Positions 28,226 through 37,462 of a DNA stretch of 64,000 bases are shown one piece after another. Positions within the stretch are counted from its first letter, which is position 1. Every line of letters starts with the position of its first letter. The DNA lies in assembly GCF_036345995.1 (NCBI RefSeq), contig NZ_CP107796.1, positions 2,604,001 through 2,668,000 of the forward strand. Direction: 5' to 3'. Source of the DNA: Streptomyces sp. NBC_00557. Lineage in GTDB: Bacteria; Actinomycetota; Actinomycetes; Streptomycetales; Streptomycetaceae. A model generated the notes under the pieces. It saw only the letters and a program-made list of their open reading frames with translations, ran no database searches and was not told the origin of the DNA. A program made the position numbers and the translations under genes.

Positions 28226-29052
28226 TGGCCCGTGCACGCACCTCGCGGCGGCTCGCCGCCGACGCGGCACTGCTGCTGGTGGCCGCCGCCTTCGCGCTGC
28301 CCCTCGCCTGGGTGGTGCTGTCCTCCGTGGATCCGCACGCGGACCTGCGGGTGAGGATCCCGGACGGGGTCACCCTGGGCAACTTCGACGCGATCCTCAC
28401 CCCGGACATCACCTACACCCCGCTGCTCAACAGCCTGATCCTGTGCGGCGGCGCCACCGCGCTGACCGTCGCCTGCGCGGCTCTCGCCGCCTATCCGCTC
28501 TCCCGGTTCCGGTCCCGGCTCAACCGGCCGTTCCTGCTGACGATCCTGTTCGCGACGAGCCTGCCGATCACCGCGATCATGGTGCCGGTGTACGCGCTGT
28601 TCGTGCGGGTGAACCTGATCGACACCGTCCAGGGCACCATCCTGTTCTTCGCGGCCTCCCAGCTTCCCTTCGCCATCTGGCTGATGAAGAACTTCATGGA
28701 CGGGGTGCCGAAGGAGCTGGAGGAGGCGGCCTGGACGGACGGGGCGTCCTCGGCGCAGTCCCTGGTGCGGATCGTGCTGCCGCTGATGGGCCCGGGGCTC
28801 GCGGTCGTCACGGTCTTCTCGTTCGTGATGATGTGGGGGAACTTCTTCGTCCCGTTCATGCTGCTGCTCACCCCGGACCAGATGCCGGCCTCGGTCAGCA
28901 TCAACGACTTCTTCGGCAACCGGGGCATGGTGGCGTACGGCCAGCTCGCCGCGTTCTCCGTCATCTACTCGACTCCGGTGATCCTGCTGTACGTGCTGGT
29001 GGCGCGGCGGCTGGGCGGCGGCTTCGCCCTCGGCGGGGCGGTCAAGGGGTGA
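28225..29052 (+). CDS. Sugar ABC transporter permease 2 (MalG-like)
   Basis: 275 residues, six membrane segments, with EAA loop ELEEAAWTDGASSAQSLVRIVLPLMGPG and NLIDTVQGTILFFAASQLPFAIWLMKNF characteristic of MalG-type permeases. ATG 28225 shares a base with the stop of the first permease (TGATG) and has GGAGG 4 nt upstream. It completes a three-gene importer. No sugar-cleaving enzyme gene is adjacent, so the substrate cannot be read from context. Confidence 0.92.
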   Translation: MARARTSRRLAADAALLLVAAAFALPLAWVVLSSVDPHADLRVRIPDGVTLGNFDAILTPDITYTPLLNSLILCGGATALTVACAALAAYPLSRFRSRLNRPFLLTILFATSLPITAIMVPVYALFVRVNLIDTVQGTILFFAASQLPFAIWLMKNFMDGVPKELEEAAWTDGASSAQSLVRIVLPLMGPGLAVVTVFSFVMMWGNFFVPFMLLLTPDQMPASVSINDFFGNRGMVAYGQLAAFSVIYSTPVILLYVLVARRLGGGFALGGAVKG

Positions 29053-29217
29053 GCGGGAGGCGATCGAGGGACGCGCGGGAGAGGCGGTCACGGGGGGTGC
29101 CGCAAGGGTGATGCGTCCGTTGCATACCGAACGGCCGGACCTGTGCGTTCCGACAATCCGTGATCCTGTCCGAACCGACCGTAGCCATCCCGTCACGGCG
29201 CGCCTAGCTTGTGCGGG

Positions 29218-29916
29218 GTGCGCCAACCCTCAGCTCCCCCCTTCAACGCCCCGGCGGCCCGCAGGCTGCGCGCCGCGCTCGGCATGGGACCCGAGCACGT
29301 CGCCTACGGTCTGCGGGCCTCGTACGGGCTGCCCTACGCGACCCCGGATCTGGTGATCGCCTGGGAACGCGGCACCGACACCCCCAGCCACCCGGAACTG
29401 ACCGCGCTGGCCGGGGTGTTGTGGTGTTCCCCGGGCGAACTCCTCGGCCGGCCGCAGACCCTGCGCGAGCACCGCGTCGCCCGGGCCGTCGCGGCGGAGG
29501 ACGTCGCCCGCGCCGTCGGCATGGATCCGCGCGGCTACCTGCGCATGGAGGAGAGCGGGCAGTGGCGGGGCGACGAGCGCCAGTCGGCCGCGCTCGCCCG
29601 GGTGCTGGACCTGGCGCTGCCCGGCCTCGTCGCCGTCACCGGACGCGAGGCGAAGCTCGCCGACCTGCTGCGCAGCGCGGTGACCACCCGCTGGCAGGCG
29701 TATGTGCGGCCGGTGCGCAGGCTGGTGCCCCTGGACGCGGCCGTCCTTCAGGGAGTCCTGCAGCAGCTCTACGACGACTACCAGGGGCACATGGCCGCCA
29801 CCCTCAGCTGGGGCGGCGGCAGCACGAGCGCGAGCGAGTCCGGCAAGGAGTTCCTCGACCGGATCGTGGAGAACTTCTGGACGGCGGTGGAGGGCCGGAC
29901 GGACCGGCCGGCCTAG
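29218..29916 (+). CDS. XRE-like regulator upstream of phosphofructokinase
   Basis: 232 residues. Two helix-turn-helix-like segments can be read: RLRAALGMGPEHVAYGLRASYGLPYATPDLVIAWERG (about 14-50) and RVARAVAAEDVARAVGMDPRGYLRMEES (about 85-112); the C-terminal half is helical without known domain. A TAGCTT box (29205-29210) lies 7 nt before GTG 29218 and there is no ribosome binding site, so a leaderless transcript is probable. Its stop overlaps that of the convergent pfkA by 3 bases. Targets unknown. Confidence 0.8.
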   Translation: MRQPSAPPFNAPAARRLRAALGMGPEHVAYGLRASYGLPYATPDLVIAWERGTDTPSHPELTALAGVLWCSPGELLGRPQTLREHRVARAVAAEDVARAVGMDPRGYLRMEESGQWRGDERQSAALARVLDLALPGLVAVTGREAKLADLLRSAVTTRWQAYVRPVRRLVPLDAAVLQGVLQQLYDDYQGHMAATLSWGGGSTSASESGKEFLDRIVENFWTAVEGRTDRPA

Positions 29917-30938
29917 AAGACCGACTCGGCCTCGTCCATGCGGTCCTTCGGGACCGTCTTCAGCTCGGTGACCGCCTCCGCGAGCGGCACCATCACGATG
30001 TCGGTGCCGCGCAGCGCGGTCATCTTCCCGAACTCGCCGCGGTGCGCGGCCTCGACGGCGTGCCAGCCGAAGCGGGTGGCGAGGACGCGGTCGTAGGCGG
30101 TGGGGACGCCGCCGCGCTGGACGTGGCCGAGGATGACCGGCTTGGCCTCCTTGCCCAGGCGCCGCTCCAGCTCGTACGCGAGGGCGGTGCCGATGCCCTG
30201 GAAGCGCTCGTGGCCGTACTGGTCGATCTCGCCCTTGCCGTAGTCCATGGTGCCCTCGGCGGGGTGGGCGCCCTCGGCGACGCAGATGACGGCGAACTTC
30301 TTGCCGCGGGCGAACCGCTCCTCGACCATCTTGACCAGGTCGGCGGGGTCGAAGGGGCGCTCGGGCAGGCAGATGCCGTGGGCGCCGGCGGCCATGCCGG
30401 ACTCCAGGGCGATCCAGCCGGCGTGCCGGCCCATGACCTCGACGACCATCACGCGCTGGTGCGACTCGGCCGTGGTCTTCAGGCGGTCCATCGCCTCGGT
30501 CGCCACGCCCACGGCGGTGTCGAAGCCGAAGGTGCGGTCGGTGGAGGAGATGTCGTTGTCGATGGTCTTGGGCACGCCGACGACCGGCAGGCCCGCGTCG
30601 GACAGCATGCGGGCCGCGGTCAGCGTGCCCTCGCCGCCGATCGGGATCAGCGCGTCGATGCCGAACTCCTCGACCATGTCGGCGGCGCCCTCGCAGGCCT
30701 CGCGCAGCCGGTCGCGCTGGAGCCGGGAGGAGCCCAGGATGGTGCCGCCGCGGGCCAGGATGCCGCTGACCGCGTCCAGGTCGAGGGTGCGGTAGTGACG
30801 GTCGAGCAGACCCCGGTAGCCGTCCTCGAAGCCGATGACCTCGTCGCCGTACTGCGCGACCGCCCGGTGCACGACCGACCGGATCACGGCGTTCAGGCCG
30901 GGGCAGTCGCCGCCTGCGGTGAGAACTCCGATGCGCAT
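29913..30938 (-). CDS. pfkA: 6-Phosphofructokinase PfkA
   Basis: 341 residues, group III actinobacterial phosphofructokinase: fructose 6-phosphate to fructose 1,6-bisphosphate in glycolysis. Motifs: MRIGVLTAGGDCPGLNAVIR, IPIGGEGTL (nucleotide-binding GGEGT in place of the E. coli GGDGS), the catalytic PKTIDNDI segment and VVEVMGRHAGWIA. The ATG at 30938 gives the conserved N-terminus. It is divergent from pta-ackA, with pyk next, a glycolysis/acetate cluster. ATP rather than pyrophosphate use is inferred from homologues. Confidence 0.94.
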   Translation of the reverse strand: MRIGVLTAGGDCPGLNAVIRSVVHRAVAQYGDEVIGFEDGYRGLLDRHYRTLDLDAVSGILARGGTILGSSRLQRDRLREACEGAADMVEEFGIDALIPIGGEGTLTAARMLSDAGLPVVGVPKTIDNDISSTDRTFGFDTAVGVATEAMDRLKTTAESHQRVMVVEVMGRHAGWIALESGMAAGAHGICLPERPFDPADLVKMVEERFARGKKFAVICVAEGAHPAEGTMDYGKGEIDQYGHERFQGIGTALAYELERRLGKEAKPVILGHVQRGGVPTAYDRVLATRFGWHAVEAAHRGEFGKMTALRGTDIVMVPLAEAVTELKTVPKDRMDEAESVF

Positions 30939-31086
30939 CGTGCTGTGTCTCCTGCTCGCTGTGGGTACCGGTGAGCCGGTGTCGATTCTTTCACGTCCAC
31001 CGGGGCAGTGAGTGACTTGACGGGCGCCTTATCCGGCGGCGGAGGTATTGTCAAGAGGGTTCTGCTCACCTTGGTGGGCGATTTTT

Positions 31087-31152
31087 ATGCCGAAGAACGG
31101 GACCTTCGGGACAGACCAGGCCGATGACATGAGGAACGGAGTGGACGCGTGA
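31087..31152 (+). CDS. Possible 21-codon leader ORF overlapping pta
   Basis: ATG 31087 opens a 21-codon frame (MPKNGTFGTDQADDMRNGVDA) whose TGA (31150-31152) overlaps the GTG start of pta in a GTGA junction. GGTGGG lies about 8 nt upstream. The first codons contain the hairpin CCGAAG...CTTCGG. It could couple translation to pta or be fortuitous. Confidence 0.35.
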   Translation: MPKNGTFGTDQADDMRNGVDA

Positions 31153-33224
31153 CGCGCAGCGTGTACGTGACCGGGATCGACCGCGGTGACGGCCGCCAGG
31201 TCGTGGAGCTGGGGGTCATGGAGCTCCTGACCCGGCAGGTCGACCGGGTGGGCGTGTTCCGCCCGCTCGTGCACGACGGCCCCGACCGGCTGTTCGAGCT
31301 GCTGCGGGCCCGGTACCGCCTGTCGCAGGACCCGGCCACCGTGTACGGCATGGACTACCGGGAGGCGTCCGCGCTCCAGGCCGAGCAGGGCACCGACGAG
31401 CTGGTGTCCGCGCTGGTCGACCGCTTCCACCTGGTGGCGCGCGACTACGACGTGGTCCTCGTCCTCGGCACCGACTTCGCCGACACCCAGCTGCCGGACG
31501 AGCTGTCCCTGAACGCCCGCCTCGCCAACGAGTTCGCCGCCTCGGTGATCCCGGTGGTCGGCGGCCGCGGGCAGAGCACCGAGGCGGTGCTCGCCGAGAC
31601 CCGCAACGCCTACCGGGCGTACGACGGCCTGGGCTGCGACGTGCTGGCGATGGTCGCCAACCGGGTGGCCCGCGAGGACCGCGACGAGATCGCCGGGCGG
31701 CTCGCGGACCGGCTGCCGGTGCCCTGCTACGTCGTCCCCGACGAGCCCGCGCTGTCCGCGCCGACCGTCTCCCAGATCGCCCAGGCCCTGGACGCCAAGG
31801 TGCTGCTCGGCGACGACTCCGGGCTCGCCCGCGACGCCCTCGGCTTCGTCTTCGGCGGCGCGATGCTGCCCAACCTGCTCACCGCCCTGACCCCCGGCTG
31901 CCTGGTGGTCACCCCGGGCGACCGCGCCGACCTGGTCGTCGGCTCGCTGGCCGCGCACAGCGCCGGCACCCCGCCGATCGCCGGCGTGCTGCTGACCCTG
32001 AACGAGGTGCCGAGCGAGGAGATCCTCACCCTGGCCGCCCGGCTCGCCCCGGGCACCCCGGTCCTCTCGGTGACCGGCAACTCCTTCCCCACCGCCGAGC
32101 AGCTGTTCTCGCTGGAGGGCAAGCTGAACGCGGCCACCCCGCGCAAGGCGGAGACCGCGCTCGGCCTGTTCGAGCGGTACGCCGACACCGCCGAGCTGGC
32201 CGCGCGGGTGAGCGCCCCCAGCACCGACCGGGTCACCCCGATGATGTTCGAGCACAAGCTGCTGGAGCAGGCCCGCGCCGACAAGCGCCGGGTCGTCCTG
32301 CCGGAGGGCACCGAGGAGCGGGTGCTGCACGCGGCCGAGGTGCTGCTGCGCCGGGGCGTGTGCGACCTGACCCTGCTGGGCCCCGAGGACCAGATCCGCA
32401 AGAAGGCCGCCGACCTCGGCATCGACCTGGGCGACACCCGGCTGATCGACCCCTCCACCAGCGAGCTGCGCGACTCCTTCGCCGAGAAGTACGCGGCCCT
32501 GCGCGCCCACAAGGGCGTCACGGTGGAGCTGGCCTACGACGTGGTCTCGGACGTCAACTACTTCGGCACCCTGATGGTCCAGGAGGGCCTGGCCGACGGC
32601 ATGGTGTCCGGGTCGGTGCACTCCACGGCCGCGACCATCCGGCCCGCCTTCGAGATCATCAAGACCAGGCCCGAGTCGTCGATCGTCTCGTCCGTCTTCT
32701 TCATGTGCCTGGCCGACAAGGTGCTGGTCTACGGCGACTGCGCGGTCAACCCCGACCCGGACGCGCAGGCGCTCGCGGACATCGCCATCCAGTCGGCGAG
32801 CACGGCCGCGCAGTTCGGCGTGGAGCCGAGGATCGCGATGCTGTCGTACTCCACGGGCACCTCCGGTTCGGGCGCCGACGTCGAGAAGGTGCGCGAGGCC
32901 ACCGAGCTGGCCCGCGCGCGCCGCCCGGACCTGAAGATCGAGGGGCCGATCCAGTACGACGCGGCCGTGGAGCCGTCCGTGGCCGCCACCAAGCTGCCCG
33001 GCTCCCAGGTCGCCGGGCAGGCCAGCGTGCTGATCTTCCCCGACCTGAACACCGGCAACAACACCTACAAGGCCGTGCAGCGCTCGGCCGGCGCGATCGC
33101 CGTCGGACCGGTCCTGCAGGGTCTGCGCAAGCCGGTCAACGACCTGTCCCGGGGCGCGCTCGTCCAGGACATCGTGAACACCGTCGCCATCACGGCGATC
33201 CAGGCCCAGACGCCCGCCCACTGA
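31149..33224 (+). CDS. pta: Phosphate acetyltransferase Pta (long form)
   Basis: 691 residues, converting acetyl-CoA and phosphate to acetyl phosphate. The N-terminal 220 residues form a BioD-like P-loop-fold domain that has lost the P-loop (MTRSVYVTGIDRGDGRQVVELG), then a DRTGG-type domain (about 220-340), then the catalytic domain from about 360 (FEHKLLEQARADKRRVVLPEG ... GSVHSTAATIRPAF ... PIQYDAAVEP ... LIFPDLNTGNNTYKAVQRSA). GTG 31149 has GGAGTGG upstream and overlaps a short leader ORF. ackA follows after 23 bp. Confidence 0.95.
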   Translation: MTRSVYVTGIDRGDGRQVVELGVMELLTRQVDRVGVFRPLVHDGPDRLFELLRARYRLSQDPATVYGMDYREASALQAEQGTDELVSALVDRFHLVARDYDVVLVLGTDFADTQLPDELSLNARLANEFAASVIPVVGGRGQSTEAVLAETRNAYRAYDGLGCDVLAMVANRVAREDRDEIAGRLADRLPVPCYVVPDEPALSAPTVSQIAQALDAKVLLGDDSGLARDALGFVFGGAMLPNLLTALTPGCLVVTPGDRADLVVGSLAAHSAGTPPIAGVLLTLNEVPSEEILTLAARLAPGTPVLSVTGNSFPTAEQLFSLEGKLNAATPRKAETALGLFERYADTAELAARVSAPSTDRVTPMMFEHKLLEQARADKRRVVLPEGTEERVLHAAEVLLRRGVCDLTLLGPEDQIRKKAADLGIDLGDTRLIDPSTSELRDSFAEKYAALRAHKGVTVELAYDVVSDVNYFGTLMVQEGLADGMVSGSVHSTAATIRPAFEIIKTRPESSIVSSVFFMCLADKVLVYGDCAVNPDPDAQALADIAIQSASTAAQFGVEPRIAMLSYSTGTSGSGADVEKVREATELARARRPDLKIEGPIQYDAAVEPSVAATKLPGSQVAGQASVLIFPDLNTGNNTYKAVQRSAGAIAVGPVLQGLRKPVNDLSRGALVQDIVNTVAITAIQAQTPAH

Positions 33225-33247
33225 GTACAGAGAGCTTCCCCATCACC

Positions 33248-34456
33248 GTGACCGCGACCCGTGTCCTCGTCCTCAACTCCGGCTCCTCGTCGGTGAAGTA
33301 CCAGCTGCTCGACATGCGCGACGAAAGCCGGCTCGCCGTCGGCCTGGTCGAGCGCATCGGCGAGCAGACCTCCCGGCTCAAGCACACCTGCCTCGCCACC
33401 GGCGACACCCGCGAGCACACCGGGCCGATCGCCGACCACGACGCCGCGCTGAAGGCCGTCGCCGAGGAACTGAGCCGGGACGGCCTCGGCCTCGACTCGC
33501 CGGAACTGGCCGCGATCGGGCACCGGGTGGTGCACGGCGGCATGTTCTTCACCGAGCCGACCGTCATCGACGACGCGGTGCTCACCGAGATCGAGCGGCT
33601 GATCCCGGTGGCCCCGCTGCACAACCCGGCCAACCTGACCGGCATCCGCACCGCCCAGGGGCTGCGCCCCGACCTGCCCCAGGTCGCCGTGTTCGACACC
33701 GCGTTCCACACGACGATGCCGGAGCCGGCGGCGCGCTACGCGATCGACCCGAAGATCGCCGACCGGTACCGCATCCGCCGCTACGGCTTCCACGGCACCT
33801 CGCACGCCTATGTCTCGCGTCGCACCGCGCGGCTGCTGGGCAAGGACCCGTCCGAGGTCAACGTGATCGTGCTGCACCTGGGCAACGGCGCCTCGGCGTC
33901 GGCGGTGGAGCGCGGCCGGTGCGTGGACACCTCCATGGGACTGACGCCTTTGGAGGGACTGGTGATGGGTACGCGCTCCGGTGATGTGGATCCGGCCGTC
34001 ATCTTCCATTTGGCCCGGGTTGGGGATATGTCCATGGACGAGATCGACACTCTTCTCAACAAGAGGAGCGGTCTGTTCGGTCTGTGCGGGGACAACGACA
34101 TGCGGGAGATCCGCCGCCGGATCGACGAAGGCGACGCGGAGGCCGCTCTCGCGTTCGACATTTACATTCACCGGATCAAGAAGTACATCGGCGCCTATTA
34201 CGCCGTACTCGGGACGGTGGACGCGGTCGCGTTCACGGCCGGCGTCGGCGAGAACGCGGCGCCCGTGCGGGAGGCGGCGATCGCGGGCCTTGCGGGACTT
34301 GGGCTGGCGGTCGACCCGGACCGGAACGCGCTGCGAGCGGACGAGGCCAGGCTGATCTCTCCCGACGATGCGCGTGTCGCGGTCGCTGTGGTGCCGACGG
34401 ATGAAGAACTGGAGATCGCGACGCAGACCTACGCACTGGTCGGAAAGAACAACTGA
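33248..34456 (+). CDS. ackA: Acetate kinase AckA
   Basis: 402 residues, ASKHA-fold kinase forming acetate and ATP from acetyl phosphate (or the reverse for acetate uptake). Motifs: RVLVLNSGSSSVKYQLLD, IGHRVVHGG, VFDTAFHTTMP, RYGFHGTSHAYVS, VLHLGNGASASAVERG and FTAGVGENA. GTG 33248 starts the conserved N-terminal strand; there is only a weak AGAGAG upstream, consistent with translation coupled to pta. From about 33945 codon use becomes noticeably less GC-biased (TTG, GGA, GGT), a local oddity within an otherwise normal gene. Confidence 0.95.
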   Translation: MTATRVLVLNSGSSSVKYQLLDMRDESRLAVGLVERIGEQTSRLKHTCLATGDTREHTGPIADHDAALKAVAEELSRDGLGLDSPELAAIGHRVVHGGMFFTEPTVIDDAVLTEIERLIPVAPLHNPANLTGIRTAQGLRPDLPQVAVFDTAFHTTMPEPAARYAIDPKIADRYRIRRYGFHGTSHAYVSRRTARLLGKDPSEVNVIVLHLGNGASASAVERGRCVDTSMGLTPLEGLVMGTRSGDVDPAVIFHLARVGDMSMDEIDTLLNKRSGLFGLCGDNDMREIRRRIDEGDAEAALAFDIYIHRIKKYIGAYYAVLGTVDAVAFTAGVGENAAPVREAAIAGLAGLGLAVDPDRNALRADEARLISPDDARVAVAVVPTDEELEIATQTYALVGKNN

Positions 34457-34502
34457 ATAGCAGCACCTGAGCGGTGCGCCACTCATTTGTATCTTCCGCC
34501 AG

Positions 34503-34516
34503 ACGGAATATTCCGT
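34503..34516. promoter_or_regulatory. Perfect 14-bp palindrome upstream of pyk
   Basis: ACGGAATATTCCGT, centred about 34 bp before the pyk ATG and 22 bp before a TAGGAT box (34532-34537). An AT-rich perfect palindrome at this spot is a good operator candidate for control of pyruvate kinase. Confidence 0.5.
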
Positions 34517-34543
34517 TGCGAAACAAACCGATAGGATCGCCCC

Positions 34544-35971
34544 ATGCGCCGTTCGAAAATCGTCTGTACTCTCGGCCCCGCGGTCGACTCCCACGAGATG
34601 CTCGTCGCCATGATCGAGGCGGGCATGAATGTGGCCCGGTTCAACTTCAGCCACGGCTCCCACGCCGAGCACCAGGCGCGGTACGACCGCGTCCGGGCCG
34701 CCTCCAAGGAGACCGGCCGGCCCATCGGCGTCCTCGCCGACCTGCAGGGCCCGAAGATCCGCCTGGAGACCTTCGCCGAGGGTCCGGTCGAACTCGAGCG
34801 CGGTGACGAGTTCGTCATCACCACCGAGGACGTCCCGGGCGACAAGCACATCTGCGGCACGACGTACAAGGGCCTGCCGGGCGACGTCGACAAGGGCGAC
34901 CAGGTCCTGATCAACGACGGCAACGTCGAGCTGAAGGTGCTGGACGTCGAGGGCCCCCGGGTGAAGACGATCGTCATCGAGGGCGGTGTCGTCTCCGACC
35001 ACAAGGGCATCAACCTGCCCGGCGCGGCCGTCAACGTGCCGGCGCTGAGCGAGAAGGACGTCGAGGACCTGCGCTTCGCCCTCCGTATGGGCTGCGACCT
35101 GGTCGCGCTGTCCTTCGTCCGGGACGCCAAGGACATCCAGGACGTGCACCGCGTCATGGACGAGGAGGGCCGCCGGGTCCCGGTCATCGCCAAGGTGGAG
35201 AAGCCGCAGGCGGTGGAGAACATGGAGGACGTCGTGATGGCGTTCGACGGTGTGATGGTCGCCCGTGGCGACCTCGCCGTCGAGTACCCGCTCGAGAAGG
35301 TCCCCATGGTGCAGAAGCGCCTGATCGAGCTGTGCCGGCGCAACGCCAAGCCGGTGATCGTGGCGACCCAGATGATGGAGTCGATGATCACCAACTCCCG
35401 CCCGACCCGCGCCGAGGCCTCCGACGTGGCCAACGCGATCCTGGACGGCGCCGACGCGGTCATGCTGAGCGCCGAGTCGTCGGTGGGCGCCTACCCGGTC
35501 GAGACGGTCAAGACCATGTCGAAGATCGTCGCCGCCGCCGAGCAGGAGCTGCTCTCCAAGGGCCTGCAGCCGCTGGTGCCGGGCAAGAAGCCGCGCACGC
35601 AGGGCGGTTCGGTGGCCCGCGCGGCCTGCGAGATCGCCGACTTCCTCGGCGGCCGGGGCCTGATCGCGTTCACCCAGTCCGGTGACACCGCGCGCCGCCT
35701 CTCCCGCTACCGCGCGGTCCAGCCGATCATCGCGTTCACCACCGACGAGGGCACCCGCAACCAGCTCACCCTGAGCTGGGGCGTGGAGCCGCACGTCGTG
35801 CCGTTCGTGAACACCACGGACGAGATGGTCGACCTCGTCGACCAGGAGATCGCCAAGCTGCACCGCTTCGACGCGGGCGACACGGTCATCATCACCGCCG
35901 GCTCGCCTCCCGGCGTCCCCGGTACCACCAACATGCTGCGCGTCCACCACCTGGGCACGCAGGCCGGCTGA
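34544..35971 (+). CDS. pyk: Pyruvate kinase
   Basis: 475 residues: phosphoenolpyruvate plus ADP to pyruvate plus ATP. Signature: SKIVCTLGPAVDS, GMNVARFNFSHG, ADLQGPKIR, the B-domain lid (about 70-165), active-site VIAKVEKPQAVENM, VMVARGDLAVEYP, ATQMMESM, RAEASDVANAILDGADAVMLS. The C-terminal allosteric domain is complete. TAGGAT sits 6 nt before the ATG and no Shine-Dalgarno is present, so a leaderless mRNA is likely. A strong hairpin follows. It lies just after pta-ackA, linking pyruvate supply to acetate metabolism. Confidence 0.96.
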   Translation: MRRSKIVCTLGPAVDSHEMLVAMIEAGMNVARFNFSHGSHAEHQARYDRVRAASKETGRPIGVLADLQGPKIRLETFAEGPVELERGDEFVITTEDVPGDKHICGTTYKGLPGDVDKGDQVLINDGNVELKVLDVEGPRVKTIVIEGGVVSDHKGINLPGAAVNVPALSEKDVEDLRFALRMGCDLVALSFVRDAKDIQDVHRVMDEEGRRVPVIAKVEKPQAVENMEDVVMAFDGVMVARGDLAVEYPLEKVPMVQKRLIELCRRNAKPVIVATQMMESMITNSRPTRAEASDVANAILDGADAVMLSAESSVGAYPVETVKTMSKIVAAAEQELLSKGLQPLVPGKKPRTQGGSVARAACEIADFLGGRGLIAFTQSGDTARRLSRYRAVQPIIAFTTDEGTRNQLTLSWGVEPHVVPFVNTTDEMVDLVDQEIAKLHRFDAGDTVIITAGSPPGVPGTTNMLRVHHLGTQAG

Positions 35972-35996
35972 CGGCCCCGCAAGGTCTCGTACGGCG

Positions 35997-36031
35997 CTGA
36001 GGGCGCCCCCTGGAGCAGGGGGCGCCCTCAG
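35997..36031. terminator. Bidirectional hairpin terminator after pyk
   Basis: CTGAGGGCGCCCCCT (35997-36011), loop GGAGC, AGGGGGCGCCCTCAG (36017-36031): 15-bp perfect stem between convergent genes. No T tract. Confidence 0.85.
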
Positions 36032-36067
36032 CTGTGTGCGGCTCCCGAACGGGCTTTGCGGGACCGG

Positions 36068-37462
36068 TCAGTCGGTCGTGTACACATGCATGCCGGGCAC
36101 GTGCAGGTTGCCGCCGAACTGTGCCGCCTGCACCACGTGGACGTTGGTGAAGTAGATCAGCGGGAGGTTCAGCGGGGGCGGGCTGTCGGGGCTGAAGGTC
36201 ATCGGGATCAGACCGAACAGGTTGCCCGAGATCTTCTCGGTGTACATCACCGTGGAGCCGCCCCGGATGGTGGACGTCGAGCCCTTGGCCGCCTGCACGT
36301 GGTAGGTCTTGCCGGAGAGCTTGTCGTTCACCGTCTGGTGCAGGTCGCCGATGTCCGTGCCGTCGGAGATGACGTACTTCAGCACCTTCTTGGTGGTGCC
36401 GGAGGCCGTCTTCACCTCCACGATGCCCTGGTAGTCGGCGCCCTTGAGCAGCAGCGAGCTGGCGCTCAGGTACCACGGGTCGTCCGCCACCGGCACCTTG
36501 TTGTCGACGCCGCCCTCGTCGGTGGTGGCCGCCGGGCAGTCGTCCGCCGAGGCGCTGGAGCTCGCCGACGGGCTCGGCGTGGCCGACGCGGCGGTGTCCT
36601 TGACGGCCTTGGTGGCGTCCGAGGCCGTCTTGGAGACCGTGTCGGTGGTCTTCTTCACCGTGTCGCCGACCGTCTTGGTGGTCTTGGAGACGGTGTCGTT
36701 CACCGTGTCGGTGAGCCTGGAGCCGGAGGACGACGAGTCCGACGCGGACGAGGAGCCGGACGAGGAGTCCGACGACGCGGTCGCCGAGGGGGTGGCGGAC
36801 GGCGACGGGCTCGTGGAGGAGCCGCCGGAGTCCTTGCCGCCGTCCAGGATGCCGCCGAGCGTGTCGCCGAGGGTGCCCAGCAGACCGCCGCTGCTCTTGG
36901 ACGCGGACGGCGTGGGCGTGGCCGAGCCGTCGCCGGAACCCGACGACGAGCCCGTGCCGGAGGAGCCGGAGGTCGCGGTCGGCGTGGGCGTGGCCTTGCC
37001 GCCGGAACCTGAATCCGGCGAAGAGGCCGTGCCCGTGCCACCGGACTTCGTGTCCTTGGCGTCCTTGGAGTCCGTGGAGTCCTTGGCGTCGGCGCTCGCC
37101 GAGGGCGACGGCGTGGCCGTGTCACTGCTCTTCGAGGCGGACGGCGAGGGCGAGGCGGAGGCGTCCTTGGCGTCCTTGGAGCCGTCCAGCGCCTTGACGC
37201 AGTCCTTGTACTCGTCCGCCGTCAGGCTCTTGGCCGTGGTCGACGGGGACGGGCTGCTGCCGCCGCCGGCCGCGAGGGCCAGGGAGGACGTGAAGCCCAT
37301 GCCCATGAGCACCGCCGTCGGCATCGCCACGGAGGCGATCGCCTTGCCGGCCGGCATGTGGAACCTGGTGAACAGCGGCTTTCTGGGCGCCGCGTGGCGG
37401 GGACCGGATCTCGCACGGGACCCGTCCACATCGGTCCCGCGGGTCACCTCGTCAGCCGGCAC
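36068..37462 (-). CDS. Membrane/secreted protein with a long Ser/Thr/Asp-rich linker
   Basis: 464 residues. A short basic N-terminus, then a membrane or signal segment (AIASVAMPTAVLMGMGFTSSLALAAGGG, about 41-68), a roughly 240-residue low-complexity linker of Ser, Thr, Pro, Asp and Lys (about 68-306), including repeats such as TVSKT/TVGDTVKKTTDTV, and a conserved C-terminal domain (about 307-464; WYLSASSLLLKGADYQGIVEV ... LHVPGMHVYTTD). GTG 37462 follows GGGAGG and overlaps the DUF6114 gene by 11 bp. It is probably exposed on the cell surface. It forms a conserved trio with DUF6114 and DUF6230 genes; function unknown. Confidence 0.8.
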   Translation of the reverse strand: MPADEVTRGTDVDGSRARSGPRHAAPRKPLFTRFHMPAGKAIASVAMPTAVLMGMGFTSSLALAAGGGSSPSPSTTAKSLTADEYKDCVKALDGSKDAKDASASPSPSASKSSDTATPSPSASADAKDSTDSKDAKDTKSGGTGTASSPDSGSGGKATPTPTATSGSSGTGSSSGSGDGSATPTPSASKSSGGLLGTLGDTLGGILDGGKDSGGSSTSPSPSATPSATASSDSSSGSSSASDSSSSGSRLTDTVNDTVSKTTKTVGDTVKKTTDTVSKTASDATKAVKDTAASATPSPSASSSASADDCPAATTDEGGVDNKVPVADDPWYLSASSLLLKGADYQGIVEVKTASGTTKKVLKYVISDGTDIGDLHQTVNDKLSGKTYHVQAAKGSTSTIRGGSTVMYTEKISGNLFGLIPMTFSPDSPPPLNLPLIYFTNVHVVQAAQFGGNLHVPGMHVYTTD

